Source: a virus
Virus record (IMG/VR): IMGVR_UViG_3300019776_000324
Location: 126,001 to 190,000 of that record
Reading direction: 5' to 3' (one strand)
DNA: 64,000 bases
This document shows, one piece after another, positions 1-8,445 of this stretch (within the stretch, counting starts at the first letter, position 1; every line of letters begins with the position of its first letter). Under the pieces are notes generated by a model. That model was not told the origin of the DNA. It was given only the letters and a program-made list of their open reading frames with translations, and ran no database searches. Position numbers and translations under genes: made by a program.

Positions 1-1
1 C

Positions 2-1405
2 AGCGACCTTGAAGAAGGCTATGCTGAAATGGATGCATGGTTAAAGAGCCGCGAAAAAGAAAAAGGCACTGGCAAGTTCGATGTTAAAGACACAGGCTAT
101 TCTAAGCGTTATACTCGTAAAGAAGAGCCAGAAGCATCTGATGACGAAGTTAGCACAGAACCTAAGCGTCGTGGTCGTCCAAAGGGTGCACCAAAAGGTC
201 CAGAGCGTGTAACAGCCAAGAGCTACAAATATAAAGCAGGTCGTCCTGCTAAGACCAACGAAGGCGATGTTACTATTACTGATCGTGGTGAGTACGATGA
301 CGAAGCGGGGATGGCAAAGGACTCTTTACATACTATCATGCGCCATGCTAAAGAACTTGAAAATGCTTTACACAGCAACGAGAACTTGCCTGAGTGGGTA
401 CAAGAAAAAATTGGACAGATCAAAGGTATGATGTCCAGCGTTACTGATTACATTATCAGCACACACGAGCGTGGCATTGAACAAGCCACAGGTAAAGAAA
501 GTATCACTATGCCTGTAGCTGAAAAAGCTGTAAGCAAAGCTCAACAAAAATTTATGGGCATGGTTCATGCCGCACAAAAAGGTGAAAAGCCAGCTAGTAA
601 AGAAGTTGCTAAGGTAGCTAAAGAAATGCCTAAGAAGGCAGCTAAAGACTTTGCTAGTACTAAGCACAAAGGTTTGCCAGCTCATGTAGAAGAAGAATCT
701 ACTGAGAAGGAAGATACTAAAGCTGAAAAAGCTGGTAAAAAAGTAGCCAAAGATATTGAACACGACGAAGGTCACAAAGCCAAAGGCGATAACAAAGCTG
801 AAAAAGCTGGTAAGAAAGTTACCAAAGACATTGAGTACGATGACAAAAAAGACAAAGAAGAAAAAGTTGACGAAACAACAGTTGCTGGATCAGTAGCAAC
901 AGCAACTACCAGTGGTAAGTCTAACAAGGGTGGCATGCAGTTTGGCAAAGGTGTTTACGAAAGTTTAGACCGTCAGTTTAAACAAGCATTAACAGAAAGT
1001 ATTTCCGTTGAATCGACAATGGGCGAATGCGGTGAAGGCGAAATGTCTCCAAGCATCACTATTACTGCTGATGGCGAAGAAGCTGCTAAGTTAATGATGT
1101 TGTTAAAGTTAGCCGGACTTGAAGGTCAATCTCCTGCAACATGCCCAACATGCGGCAGCGCACCTTGTGCTTGTGCTGAAGTAGTCGATGAGAACAGTCC
1201 AAATTGGCCAACCAACACTGAAGTTGGCGGCAAGAATGATCCGACTCTATCAACTTATGCAGGTGGCCTGAACAAACCTAAGTCAACAGGACAAACAACA
1301 ACTCCAACATTAGGAAGCGCAGATGTTCGTCGCCAAGTAAGTATGGAAGAGTCAGTTAAACTTGAGCGTAGCTTGTTCAATACTTGGAAAAATTATAAAG
1401 GTTAA
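2..1405 (+). CDS. Lys/Glu-rich virion-associated protein with DUF3008-like segment, 5' partial
   Basis: The frame is open to the left edge, so the true start may lie upstream; the first in-frame ATG is at 29. At least 458 residues follow. The N-terminal third is very basic (RRGRPKGAPKG, AGRPAK). Around residues 165-215 there is a DUF3008-like segment (SKAQQKFMGMVHAAQKGE followed by KDFASTKHKGLP). Next comes a tandem repeat of KAEKAGKKVxKDIExD, and then a short Cys-rich CPTCGSAPCAC patch. The protein sits just upstream of small late structural genes. I infer a virion or prohead-core protein; no enzymatic motif is visible. Confidence 0.6.
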   Translation, partial: SDLEEGYAEMDAWLKSREKEKGTGKFDVKDTGYSKRYTRKEEPEASDDEVSTEPKRRGRPKGAPKGPERVTAKSYKYKAGRPAKTNEGDVTITDRGEYDDEAGMAKDSLHTIMRHAKELENALHSNENLPEWVQEKIGQIKGMMSSVTDYIISTHERGIEQATGKESITMPVAEKAVSKAQQKFMGMVHAAQKGEKPASKEVAKVAKEMPKKAAKDFASTKHKGLPAHVEEESTEKEDTKAEKAGKKVAKDIEHDEGHKAKGDNKAEKAGKKVTKDIEYDDKKDKEEKVDETTVAGSVATATTSGKSNKGGMQFGKGVYESLDRQFKQALTESISVESTMGECGEGEMSPSITITADGEEAAKLMMLLKLAGLEGQSPATCPTCGSAPCACAEVVDENSPNWPTNTEVGGKNDPTLSTYAGGLNKPKSTGQTTTPTLGSADVRRQVSMEESVKLERSLFNTWKNYKG

Positions 1406-1410
1406 TTAAA

Positions 1411-1893
1411 ATGAGTCAAGCCAATGTCTACACCTCAGTTGCAAATGCAGTATGGTATACTGATAAGTGCGAAATTGTTACAGGTAGTACTGCTGTAACC
1501 TACAACATCTATGTTATGCAAGCCGGTAATCCTACTGTAGGCATTTTAGGTTCAGTATCTAGTGCTAGTAATGTAATGATTTCAACCAATGCTAGTCAAG
1601 AGTTAATTGGCGCAACATTTGCCACAGGTACTGGTGTTGCCAATACAGTTACAGTGATCAGTGCAGTTAACGGACAAAGTCTTGTTATGAGTGCTAATGC
1701 AACTGCAAATAGTACAGGCCCATATACTTTAACCACAGGCAATCAAGGCAATTTATACAGTGCCGCACCACAAGTGGCAGTAAATAGTCGCCAACAAATT
1801 TATGTTGGTGCTGGTAACAAGCTAACAATTACAGGTAGCAGTTTTACCGCCAGAGAACTCGGAACAGCTAGCTCGGCCACAGCAGGACATTAA
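1411..1893 (+). CDS. Small Ser/Thr/Ala-rich structural protein
   Basis: A 160-residue protein of low-complexity beta-type composition (Ser, Thr, Ala, Asn, Val) with no Trp-rich core or catalytic motif. The style resembles small decoration or tail proteins and the 132-residue protein at 34390. It starts 5 nt after the preceding gene, inside the late structural block. The role is inferred from composition and neighbours only. Confidence 0.55.
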   Translation: MSQANVYTSVANAVWYTDKCEIVTGSTAVTYNIYVMQAGNPTVGILGSVSSASNVMISTNASQELIGATFATGTGVANTVTVISAVNGQSLVMSANATANSTGPYTLTTGNQGNLYSAAPQVAVNSRQQIYVGAGNKLTITGSSFTARELGTASSATAGH

Positions 1894-1895
1894 TT

Positions 1896-2276
1896 GTGCG
1901 AGCTCGTGAGTTTATTGCCGAAGGTACTAGAGGCGGATCCAGATCCTCCGCTTCCCATGAGTTTGAACGAGCACATCCAGGACTACTAACTCCAGGCGGC
2001 CAAGGTGATGTTTACTGGGGCCGTTACTATGATCACTATCGTGTAAGCAGTCTAGCAGGTATGCATCCAGATGATATTGATGCAGTAGACGAAATTAGTT
2101 TCTTTGGTAATCTTCCTTTGTTTAGTGCTTATACCGAGTATGATCGCAAAAAACTAAAAGCGATTATGAAAAAACTCAAAATGAAACCGCAAGAAAAAAT
2201 TTCAAACGGTAGTCAAGAAACCGACAATACTAATGCAGTAAGTCCAGTAAAGTCGTTTAAAGGCTACAAACGCTAA
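1896..2276 (+). CDS. Small protein with capsid-targeting-like N-terminus (paralogue 1)
   Basis: 126 residues from a GTG start just after the previous stop, with AGGA about 10 nt upstream. The N-terminus MRAREFIAE resembles the T4 internal-protein capsid-targeting sequence (MKTYQEFIAE), which is cleaved after Glu by the gp21 prohead protease. The C-terminus SPVKSFKGYKR is shared with the proteins at 3153 and 3548. The middle is divergent from those two. I infer a protein packaged inside the head, or a head-maturation protein. The family similarity is seen; localisation is inference. Confidence 0.6.
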   Translation: MRAREFIAEGTRGGSRSSASHEFERAHPGLLTPGGQGDVYWGRYYDHYRVSSLAGMHPDDIDAVDEISFFGNLPLFSAYTEYDRKKLKAIMKKLKMKPQEKISNGSQETDNTNAVSPVKSFKGYKR

Positions 2277-2277
2277 C

Positions 2278-3153
2278 ATGTGTGTCATTGTTGCCAAATA
2301 CTTTGATGGTATTGGTTGGGCCGGTGCTAAAAACAGAGACCGCAACTATACCCCTGTATTAGATTTTATTGAAGACGAACAAGATGGTGTAGATCGTATG
2401 ATGATGCACGATCGGATCACAGGGTATAAAGAAGGAATTAACAGTCGCGGCGTTAGTATATTAAACACAAGTTTAGATGTGTACGACGACGAAAGTGAAA
2501 TAGAAGCTGGTACAGCTAAAACTAGTCCCGATGGCAGAACCATTGCCGAAGCATTGTTGAAAGACACAGCTCAAGAAGCAGTTCAAGTAATTATTGATAG
2601 AAAAATGGGCGGTTGTACTATTGTATTTGATCGTGATAATCTGTTTTTAATTGAAGCCAGCGACTGGGATAGAAAAAAGCCCTACAGATATGTTGCTAAA
2701 CGAATCCCTAAAACAGAAACTTTAGCCAGAACCAATCACGGCATCTGGATACCTAATGCAGGCTATCAACGCAACCCTGAAAACAAAAGCCAAACACTAA
2801 GCAGAATTAGTAGCGAATCAAGATTAGCGCAAGCTGAAGCAGTGGTTACTGCTGCACAAGATCCAGAGGATTTAGTTGATGGATTATGTCAAGTCTACAT
2901 CAATGATCCACAGCTAAATATAATGCGTACCAGTACAGAACGAAAGAAAATGCGTACAACTAGTCAGCAGTTGTGTGTTCCTAAAGAGAGAACACTATAT
3001 TGCCGTCCAGTTAGTAGTCATTTAGAATTTGATTTTTGGTCACTTAATCGTCCTAATACCAATGTATGGGTTGAGATATTAAGTAACCGTGCTCTATGGC
3101 AGAACACCAAAGGTGATCCGCCATTTGGCCATATGAACATGAAAGATTATTAA
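2278..3153 (+). CDS. Ntn-hydrolase-like protein (C45/NRDE type)
   Basis: 291 residues beginning Met-Cys, so Met removal would expose Cys2 as an N-terminal nucleophile. A KNRDRNY motif (Arg20, Asp21) follows, and later a TNHG motif. Together these resemble the Cys...Arg-Asp...Asn-His pattern of acyltransferase/penicillin-acylase (C45) and NRDE/TANGO2-type Ntn hydrolases. Substrates in those families are amides or acyl conjugates; the substrate here cannot be read. It lies between paralogues that carry capsid-targeting-like tags and overlaps the next gene by 1 nt. It has no such tag itself. Confidence 0.6.
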   Translation: MCVIVAKYFDGIGWAGAKNRDRNYTPVLDFIEDEQDGVDRMMMHDRITGYKEGINSRGVSILNTSLDVYDDESEIEAGTAKTSPDGRTIAEALLKDTAQEAVQVIIDRKMGGCTIVFDRDNLFLIEASDWDRKKPYRYVAKRIPKTETLARTNHGIWIPNAGYQRNPENKSQTLSRISSESRLAQAEAVVTAAQDPEDLVDGLCQVYINDPQLNIMRTSTERKKMRTTSQQLCVPKERTLYCRPVSSHLEFDFWSLNRPNTNVWVEILSNRALWQNTKGDPPFGHMNMKDY

Positions 3154-3551
3154 TGAGAGCAGTGGAATTTATTACCGAAGCAAAATATGGCAGTGCTGCC
3201 GATGTTCCGGCCAATGCTAAAAAATTGCCAAACCACCAAGCCACTGCTATCAAGGGTGCTATCAGCATGCCTGACATTAGTATGACCAAGCAAGGCGGCA
3301 GTCCTTATACACAATGGCGATTTGGTATTGCCATGGCCGGTGCACCTGACTATCCTACACCAGCTGCTGGCGCATTTGCCGGCGATCCACTGTTGGCAAC
3401 TTACAGCGATGCTGACTTAGAAATTATTAATTCAGCCGCTAAGATGGTTGGCGCAGGTGAAGTTAAAAAGCTCACTGATAATCGTAGTACTGAACACGAT
3501 GCAATTTATAAAACAAGTCCGGTTACTGCATTCAAAGGATACAAGCGATGA
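3153..3551 (+). CDS. Small protein with capsid-targeting-like N-terminus (paralogue 2)
   Basis: 132 residues starting MRAVEFITEA and ending SPVTAFKGYKR. The middle contains PYTQWRFGIAMAGA, clearly homologous to PYLQYRFGVAIAGA in the next gene, and a second shared block (DPLLATYSDADLEIINSAAKMVG). The TAATG overlap with the Ntn-hydrolase gene implies coupling. Probably virion-associated, perhaps processed after FITE by the prohead protease. Confidence 0.65.
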   Translation: MRAVEFITEAKYGSAADVPANAKKLPNHQATAIKGAISMPDISMTKQGGSPYTQWRFGIAMAGAPDYPTPAAGAFAGDPLLATYSDADLEIINSAAKMVGAGEVKKLTDNRSTEHDAIYKTSPVTAFKGYKR

Positions 3552-3949
3552 GAGCCAAAGAATTTATTCGAGAAGACATTGACGGCCGAACAGGTTCGAT
3601 AACATTTGATGTAGCTCGTGCGTTGCCTGGTGCATTTAAGATTCCTGCACTTAAAAATCAAGATCCATATTTACAATATCGTTTTGGTGTGGCTATTGCT
3701 GGCGCCAAAGGGGCTGCTCAACGCAAAAAAGATGGCGTTCCGGCATTTGACGGCAAAGAAAGTCCGTTTGGCGAAAACGAAATAGTAGTAAGTTACGATC
3801 CGCATGTAGTGGATTATATACACGATGCTCTTAAGTCCATGGGCATGCCCCCTAGTGATGCTATTCAAGTAGGTTCAATGAAAAGCGAAGAAATGCCGGA
3901 AGTAGTAAAAGTAAGCCCAGTAAAGGCATTTAAAGGTTATTCAAGATAA
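3548..3949 (+). CDS. Small protein with capsid-targeting-like N-terminus (paralogue 3)
   Basis: 133 residues starting MRAKEFIRED and ending SPVKAFKGYSR. It shares its core block with the product at 3153 (LQYRFGVAIAGA; ESPFGENEIVVSYDPHVVDY). It overlaps the previous gene by ATGA. The three-copy family with fixed ends and variable middles suggests that the ends serve a common localisation or assembly job; the middles may carry the specific function. Confidence 0.65.
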   Translation: MRAKEFIREDIDGRTGSITFDVARALPGAFKIPALKNQDPYLQYRFGVAIAGAKGAAQRKKDGVPAFDGKESPFGENEIVVSYDPHVVDYIHDALKSMGMPPSDAIQVGSMKSEEMPEVVKVSPVKAFKGYSR

Positions 3950-3950
3950 A

Positions 3951-4661
3951 ATGAAAAAAATATTTGCAGTATTATTGTTTGCTCCACTTGTAGCACTAGC
4001 ACAAATCAACCAACAGTGTCCACAGTTTACAGCCAATGGCACACCACAATATCAAGCACAGCCAGGCGATCAAGAAATTTGCCATACAAACTATGCAGTA
4101 ATTCACAAGTGTAGTGTTAAGGCTCCGGTGGCAGTATTTGAACATTTAACAGTGGCCGCAATGACGGGCCCAAGCAAGCGTAAAGACAACTTCCGTCCTG
4201 ATCCACTGGTATATCCAGATTGCAGTGCTACCTTAGCTGACTATGCTACTGTAGGCCGCACACACGATCGTGGACATATGGCTCCTGCAGGTAACAACAC
4301 ACAGAATGATGCTATTATGTCAGAGTCATTCTTCCTGAGTAACATGGTAGCGCAAGTGGCCAACAACAATCGTGGCATTTGGAAGCAATTAGAAACTTGG
4401 GAGCGCCAATGGGCAGCTAATACAGGCACTGACTTTTACATTATCTCTGGTGGTATCTACGATCCAGGACATCCTGTAACTGGTAACGGCTTAGGTATCC
4501 CTACACGCTTATACAAGATCATTATTGAAAAGAACAGTAAGAATGTACAAGCATACCTAATGCCAAATGCTCCGCTACCTGTAGCAGATTTACCAAAATA
4601 TCAAACCACAATGACCGCTGTAGAACAAGCCACAGGCATGCGTTTTAATTTAGGGCAGTAA
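3951..4661 (+). CDS. Secreted DNA/RNA non-specific endonuclease (NUC/EndA family)
   Basis: 236 residues with a signal peptide (MKKIFAVLLFAPLVALA, likely cleaved before Gln). The catalytic DRGHMAPAGNN motif of the Serratia-nuclease beta-beta-alpha-metal family is present, with the His as general base and a downstream Asn as Mg ligand, followed by FFLSNMVAQ. These enzymes cut single- and double-stranded DNA and RNA. A signal peptide on a phage nuclease implies a periplasmic or extracellular site, for example degrading competing incoming DNA. It follows the tagged paralogues and precedes terminase. Confidence 0.85.
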   Translation: MKKIFAVLLFAPLVALAQINQQCPQFTANGTPQYQAQPGDQEICHTNYAVIHKCSVKAPVAVFEHLTVAAMTGPSKRKDNFRPDPLVYPDCSATLADYATVGRTHDRGHMAPAGNNTQNDAIMSESFFLSNMVAQVANNNRGIWKQLETWERQWAANTGTDFYIISGGIYDPGHPVTGNGLGIPTRLYKIIIEKNSKNVQAYLMPNAPLPVADLPKYQTTMTAVEQATGMRFNLGQ

Positions 4662-4684
4662 TCAAACTGGCCATAAATTAATAT

Positions 4685-6250
4685 ATGGCTCAAGATGTAT
4701 CAACCTTAATTAAAACACCGTATAAAAATACGGCATTTACTAACGAACAACTTGAAGAATTCTTAAGGTGCGCAGACCCTGATACGGGTCCTGAGTACTT
4801 TATGGATCATTTCTTTCACATACAACATCCTACTAAAGGTAAAATGTTGTATCATCCTTTTGAGTATCAAAAGAGACTGATTGATACCTATCACAAATAT
4901 CGTTTCAGCATATCAATGATGCCTCGACAAACAGGTAAGAGTACCAGTGCCGCAGGTTACTTGTTATGGTACGCGATGTTTGTGCCGGACAGTACTATTC
5001 TTATTGCTGCTCACAAGTACACAGGTTCTCAAGAGATCATGCAACGAATTAGATACGCATACGAACTATGCCCAGATCACATTCGTGCAGGCGTTACCAG
5101 TTACAACAAAGGTAACTTAGACTTTGAAAATGGTAGCCGTATTGTGTCAGCAACAACTACTGAAAACACAGGACGCGGTATGTCCATATCCTTACTCTAC
5201 GCTGACGAGTTTGCATTCGTTCGTCCCGGTATTGCCAAAGAATTCTGGACTTCTATCAGCCCTACACTAGCAACTGGTGGTAAGGCAATTATTACAAGTA
5301 CACCAAACAGTGACGAAGATCAATTTGCGTTGTTGTGGAAGGGTGCTCTCAAGTGCGAAGATGAGTACGGTAATCCTACAGAAGTAGGCGTCAACGGATT
5401 TAAGTCTTATCGTAGTTACTGGAACGAACATCCTGACCGCGACGAAGCATGGGCCACAGCACAACGAGCACAGCTAGGTGAAGATCGTTTCCGTCGTGAG
5501 ATGGGTTGCGAATTTATTATTAACGATGAAACACTTATTGCTCCTGCTAAGTTAATTGATTTGCAAGGACACGAGCCCTTGTATAAAACTGGGCAAGTGC
5601 GTTGGTATCAAAAGCCCAAAGAAGGGCGCACCTATGTAGTATCGTTGGACCCTAGTCTTGGCACAGGAGGTGATGCAGCTGCCATACAGGTATTTGAAGC
5701 CAATACAACAGAACAAGTAGCAGAGTGGCGTCATAATCGTACACCCATTCCAGAACAAATTAGAATTCTAGCAGACATCTGCAACCATATCAACGAAACA
5801 GTAAACGATATCAAAAGCATCTATTTCAGCGTGGAAAATAACACCATTGGTGAAGCAGCCTTGATCAGTATTGCTGAATACGGCGAAGAAAACATCAAGG
5901 GCTATTTCCTAAGCGAACCAAACGGTGGCGGCAGTCGTAGATATCGCAAAGGTTTTAATACCAGCAACAAGCCCAAACTATCAGCTTGTAATAAACTTAA
6001 AACTTTGATAGAATCTGGAAAAATGAAAATTCGTAGCGCAGGGCTTGTTTCAGAGCTTAAAACTTTTGTAGCAAGCGGAGCTGGATTTGCCGCTAAACCT
6101 GGCGAAACTGACGACTTAGTAATGGCCACTGTACTAAACATCCGTATGCTACAACTGCTACAAACTTACGATACTGGCATTGATAATCAAATGCGAGATC
6201 ACGGGGATATTATAATTGCCCCGATGCCGTTCATATCAGTAATGCGCTAA
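4685..6250 (+). CDS. 17: Large terminase subunit (gp17-like)
   Basis: 521 residues. The ATPase domain has Walker A MPRQTGKST (about 79-87) and Walker B SLLYADEF (about 169-176), followed by an ITSTPNS coupling motif. The C-terminal RNase H-like nuclease has Asp322 in VVSLDPSLG and an acidic TDDLVMA near the end. It drives ATP-dependent headful DNA packaging at the portal and cuts the concatemer. The length matches T4 gp17 less some N-terminal sequence. No small-terminase gene is adjacent. Confidence 0.95.
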   Translation: MAQDVSTLIKTPYKNTAFTNEQLEEFLRCADPDTGPEYFMDHFFHIQHPTKGKMLYHPFEYQKRLIDTYHKYRFSISMMPRQTGKSTSAAGYLLWYAMFVPDSTILIAAHKYTGSQEIMQRIRYAYELCPDHIRAGVTSYNKGNLDFENGSRIVSATTTENTGRGMSISLLYADEFAFVRPGIAKEFWTSISPTLATGGKAIITSTPNSDEDQFALLWKGALKCEDEYGNPTEVGVNGFKSYRSYWNEHPDRDEAWATAQRAQLGEDRFRREMGCEFIINDETLIAPAKLIDLQGHEPLYKTGQVRWYQKPKEGRTYVVSLDPSLGTGGDAAAIQVFEANTTEQVAEWRHNRTPIPEQIRILADICNHINETVNDIKSIYFSVENNTIGEAALISIAEYGEENIKGYFLSEPNGGGSRRYRKGFNTSNKPKLSACNKLKTLIESGKMKIRSAGLVSELKTFVASGAGFAAKPGETDDLVMATVLNIRMLQLLQTYDTGIDNQMRDHGDIIIAPMPFISVMR

Positions 6251-6254
6251 ATAC

Positions 6255-8282
6255 ATGACTATGTCAACACAAACGCCTTCTAAACAACTATTTGATCTAC
6301 TAGTTAGTAGAGATTTTGATCCTGAAATGCTGGATGTTCAGGGCAAACCTGCTCCAGATCCTAGCAAGGCTGAACTTTTTAACTTTGATTTCCGTGCAGA
6401 TTCTGGCAAAGATTACGGTACTGTAGTAATCATGTTGGGCGATGACAATAATCTTGAAGTTTACTTTGGCGACAATGTAGGTCGTACAATGGAAGGCCAA
6501 GACAAGAATGACTGGTATCAGTTTTTACAACAACTAAAGCATTTTGCAGTTAAGAACTTCATGAGCTTTAGTCCAAAAAATCTTAATCGCTTGCGTTACA
6601 GTATGCAAGGACAAGCAGCAATCAAAGAAGGCCTGTTTGAATCATGGACAGGCACAAAGACACAAAGCTGGAACGGCAAGCAAACAGAAGCTCGCTTGAT
6701 GATCAAGCATAAAAAGACTCTAGGCGAGAACGATGCTCGCTATCGTTACATTGAAAGTTTGTTTATTGAAACAGCCGAAGGTGAACGCTACAAGTTACCA
6801 TTTACTAAACTATCAGGTGGTCGTGCCATGGTAGAACATGTACGCAATGGTGGCAAGCCATACGACATTCGCGGAAATCATATTGCAGAAATAGTTGAAG
6901 AACTAAATGTACTAAGTCGTTTCAAGCGAGCTAACCAAGGTAAAATCTTTGAAGGCGACACAGCACAGTTAGTAGAGCAGACTAATGCTTATTACGAAAC
7001 AGCACAGAAAACATTAAAGAGTCTGAGCACCAACAAAGGATATACAAATTATTTTGAGTCATGGAATCCAGCAGAGATTACTGAACAAGAAGTAGTTATT
7101 GAAGGGTTAAAACATTTATTTGTGACACAAAGTATTGACACAAGAATTGAGTCAGCGTTACCCTTGCTGGCCAAAATACAACAACAAGGAAACGCTATGA
7201 AAGAAGCTAACATATTTGAAGCATGGGCAGATCGCCTGATGGAAGGTACATGGCAATTGCCAGACACACCAGAGAAACAAAACAAGTTAATTGAACTAAT
7301 GAGTCAAGACTTGCCAGTTGGTGCTGATGCTACTAATGCTACAGAACAATTGTATGATCTAATCGGTGATGACGAATTATTTGATCAATTGGAAGCACTT
7401 GCTGACCGTGACGCTAACGCTGATGCTCGTCAAGTCATCTATGATCGATTACAACAATTAAGTGATCATCCTGAAGTATTAAAAGTGGTTAACAGTTTAA
7501 ATATTGATGCTGATGTAGAAATGAATCCGCCCGAAGCTACTAACCCAGCTGACCTGCAACCAATGAATGAAAGTCGTTTAATGGATGCTACTGGTGAAAC
7601 TATCGAACACATTTTAAATCGTTTCAAGCACGAAGTTAAGACATTTGAACAAGGCGGTGACCTAGACGAAGACCTATATCACGCCCTATTTGACTATTGG
7701 AATGATGCCGGCGAGATTCCTTATGGTGTACAAAAGGCTCGCACAGGTGATCCATACGAGTGGGTAGCAAGCAATTTAGAAAGTCATTTACAAGGTGGCG
7801 GTATTGTTGGCGGCAATCCAGATGAAGATTATATGGATGAAACAGTTAAAGATCCAATGACTCAAACTGAAGATCCAGCTAACACACAACAACCAGAGTA
7901 TCCAGAATATCAGGATGACCTAGCTGGTATTCTTAAAACAGCTGGAGTTCCTGCTGTAGTGCAACCAGCACCAAACTATGAAACCGGTGACCTAGAAGAA
8001 GCAATCCCAACTACACTTGAGAATGAAGAAGAAACAGATGAAGGCGTAATTGGTTCTATAGCTGGTGCCGCATTAGGTGCAATGACACCAGTTCCAGGCG
8101 GCGCACTAATTGGTAGTCTGGCAGGCGATGCTATTCAAGACGAATTGTCAGATGAAGAAGAAACAGACGAAGACACAAGTCCATTGGCTGGTAAGTATGG
8201 ACACAGTGGCAAAATGAAAGCAGTATCCAAAGACTTGTCGTTCTTGGATCGTTTGAAAGAACTTTCAGGATTGAAGAAGTAA
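6255..8282 (+). CDS. Large virion-associated protein with C-terminal glycine-zipper
   Basis: 675 residues; I do not recognise a named T4 counterpart. Repeated amphipathic motifs of the type IKEGLFESW / NYFESW / NIFEAW are seen in the first half. The C-terminus carries a glycine-zipper hydrophobic stretch (IAGAALGAMTPVPGGALIG) between acidic DEEETDE repeats. A CTAAATAC late element lies directly before ATG 6255 and overlaps the terminase stop. If transcription starts about 6 nt downstream, the second ATG at 6261 would be the leaderless start. A late, probably structural, protein. Confidence 0.6.
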   Translation: MTMSTQTPSKQLFDLLVSRDFDPEMLDVQGKPAPDPSKAELFNFDFRADSGKDYGTVVIMLGDDNNLEVYFGDNVGRTMEGQDKNDWYQFLQQLKHFAVKNFMSFSPKNLNRLRYSMQGQAAIKEGLFESWTGTKTQSWNGKQTEARLMIKHKKTLGENDARYRYIESLFIETAEGERYKLPFTKLSGGRAMVEHVRNGGKPYDIRGNHIAEIVEELNVLSRFKRANQGKIFEGDTAQLVEQTNAYYETAQKTLKSLSTNKGYTNYFESWNPAEITEQEVVIEGLKHLFVTQSIDTRIESALPLLAKIQQQGNAMKEANIFEAWADRLMEGTWQLPDTPEKQNKLIELMSQDLPVGADATNATEQLYDLIGDDELFDQLEALADRDANADARQVIYDRLQQLSDHPEVLKVVNSLNIDADVEMNPPEATNPADLQPMNESRLMDATGETIEHILNRFKHEVKTFEQGGDLDEDLYHALFDYWNDAGEIPYGVQKARTGDPYEWVASNLESHLQGGGIVGGNPDEDYMDETVKDPMTQTEDPANTQQPEYPEYQDDLAGILKTAGVPAVVQPAPNYETGDLEEAIPTTLENEEETDEGVIGSIAGAALGAMTPVPGGALIGSLAGDAIQDELSDEEETDEDTSPLAGKYGHSGKMKAVSKDLSFLDRLKELSGLKK

Positions 8283-8305
8283 TTTAACAGTTAGAACAAC
8301 CGCGT

Positions 8306-8313
8306 CATAAATA
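8306..8313 (+). promoter_or_regulatory. Late-type promoter element CATAAATA
   Basis: Matches the T4-type late consensus TATAAATA at 7 of 8 positions and lies upstream of gene 32, directly before an early-type promoter. It would give late expression of gp32. Confidence 0.5.
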
Positions 8314-8317
8314 TTCG

Positions 8318-8346
8318 TTGACGCTAAGGAAATAAGCGTGTACACT
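8318..8346 (+). promoter_or_regulatory. Early sigma70-like promoter for gene 32
   Basis: TTGACG, 17-nt spacer, TACACT. The -10 lies inside the following hairpin. Its position fits early transcription of gp32 with a leader of roughly 90 nt. Confidence 0.5.
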
Positions 8347-8370
8347 ACAACAGTGAATACGCTTTTTTCT
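8334..8370 (+). terminator. Hairpin with T-run, probable terminator of the late block
   Basis: AAGCGT pairs with ACGCTT, and inner CAC pairs with GTG across a 3x3 internal loop; the hairpin is followed by a run of Ts. It overlaps the -10 of the gene 32 promoter, so it would stop read-through from upstream while new transcripts start inside it. Confidence 0.55.
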
Positions 8371-8380
8371 TTTGTATCAC

Positions 8381-8443
8381 AGGCAACTTAAATCTATACA
8401 TTAGATAGGCAACACATTTTAGACAACTTAGAAAGGCAACTAA
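8381..8443 (+). promoter_or_regulatory. Repeated AGGCAAC motif in the gene 32 leader (candidate autogenous operator)
   Basis: Four copies of AGRCAACWYA-like sequence begin at 8381, 8407, 8421 and 8434. The last copy contains the AAAGG Shine-Dalgarno of gene 32. T4 gp32 represses its own translation by cooperative binding to an unstructured leader, so these repeats are a natural candidate operator. The repeats are seen; the function is inference. Confidence 0.5.
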
Positions 8444-8445
8444 AA

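Noticed and set aside
368-775. A 135-codon antisense frame in the first gene
   Set aside because: Phe/Ser-rich product arises from Lys/Glu-rich codons on the other strand; no start signals.
8381-8443. Repeat cluster as a CRISPR-like array
   Set aside because: Repeats are 7-10 nt with spacings of 13-26 nt, far from CRISPR geometry; a leader operator is a better reading.
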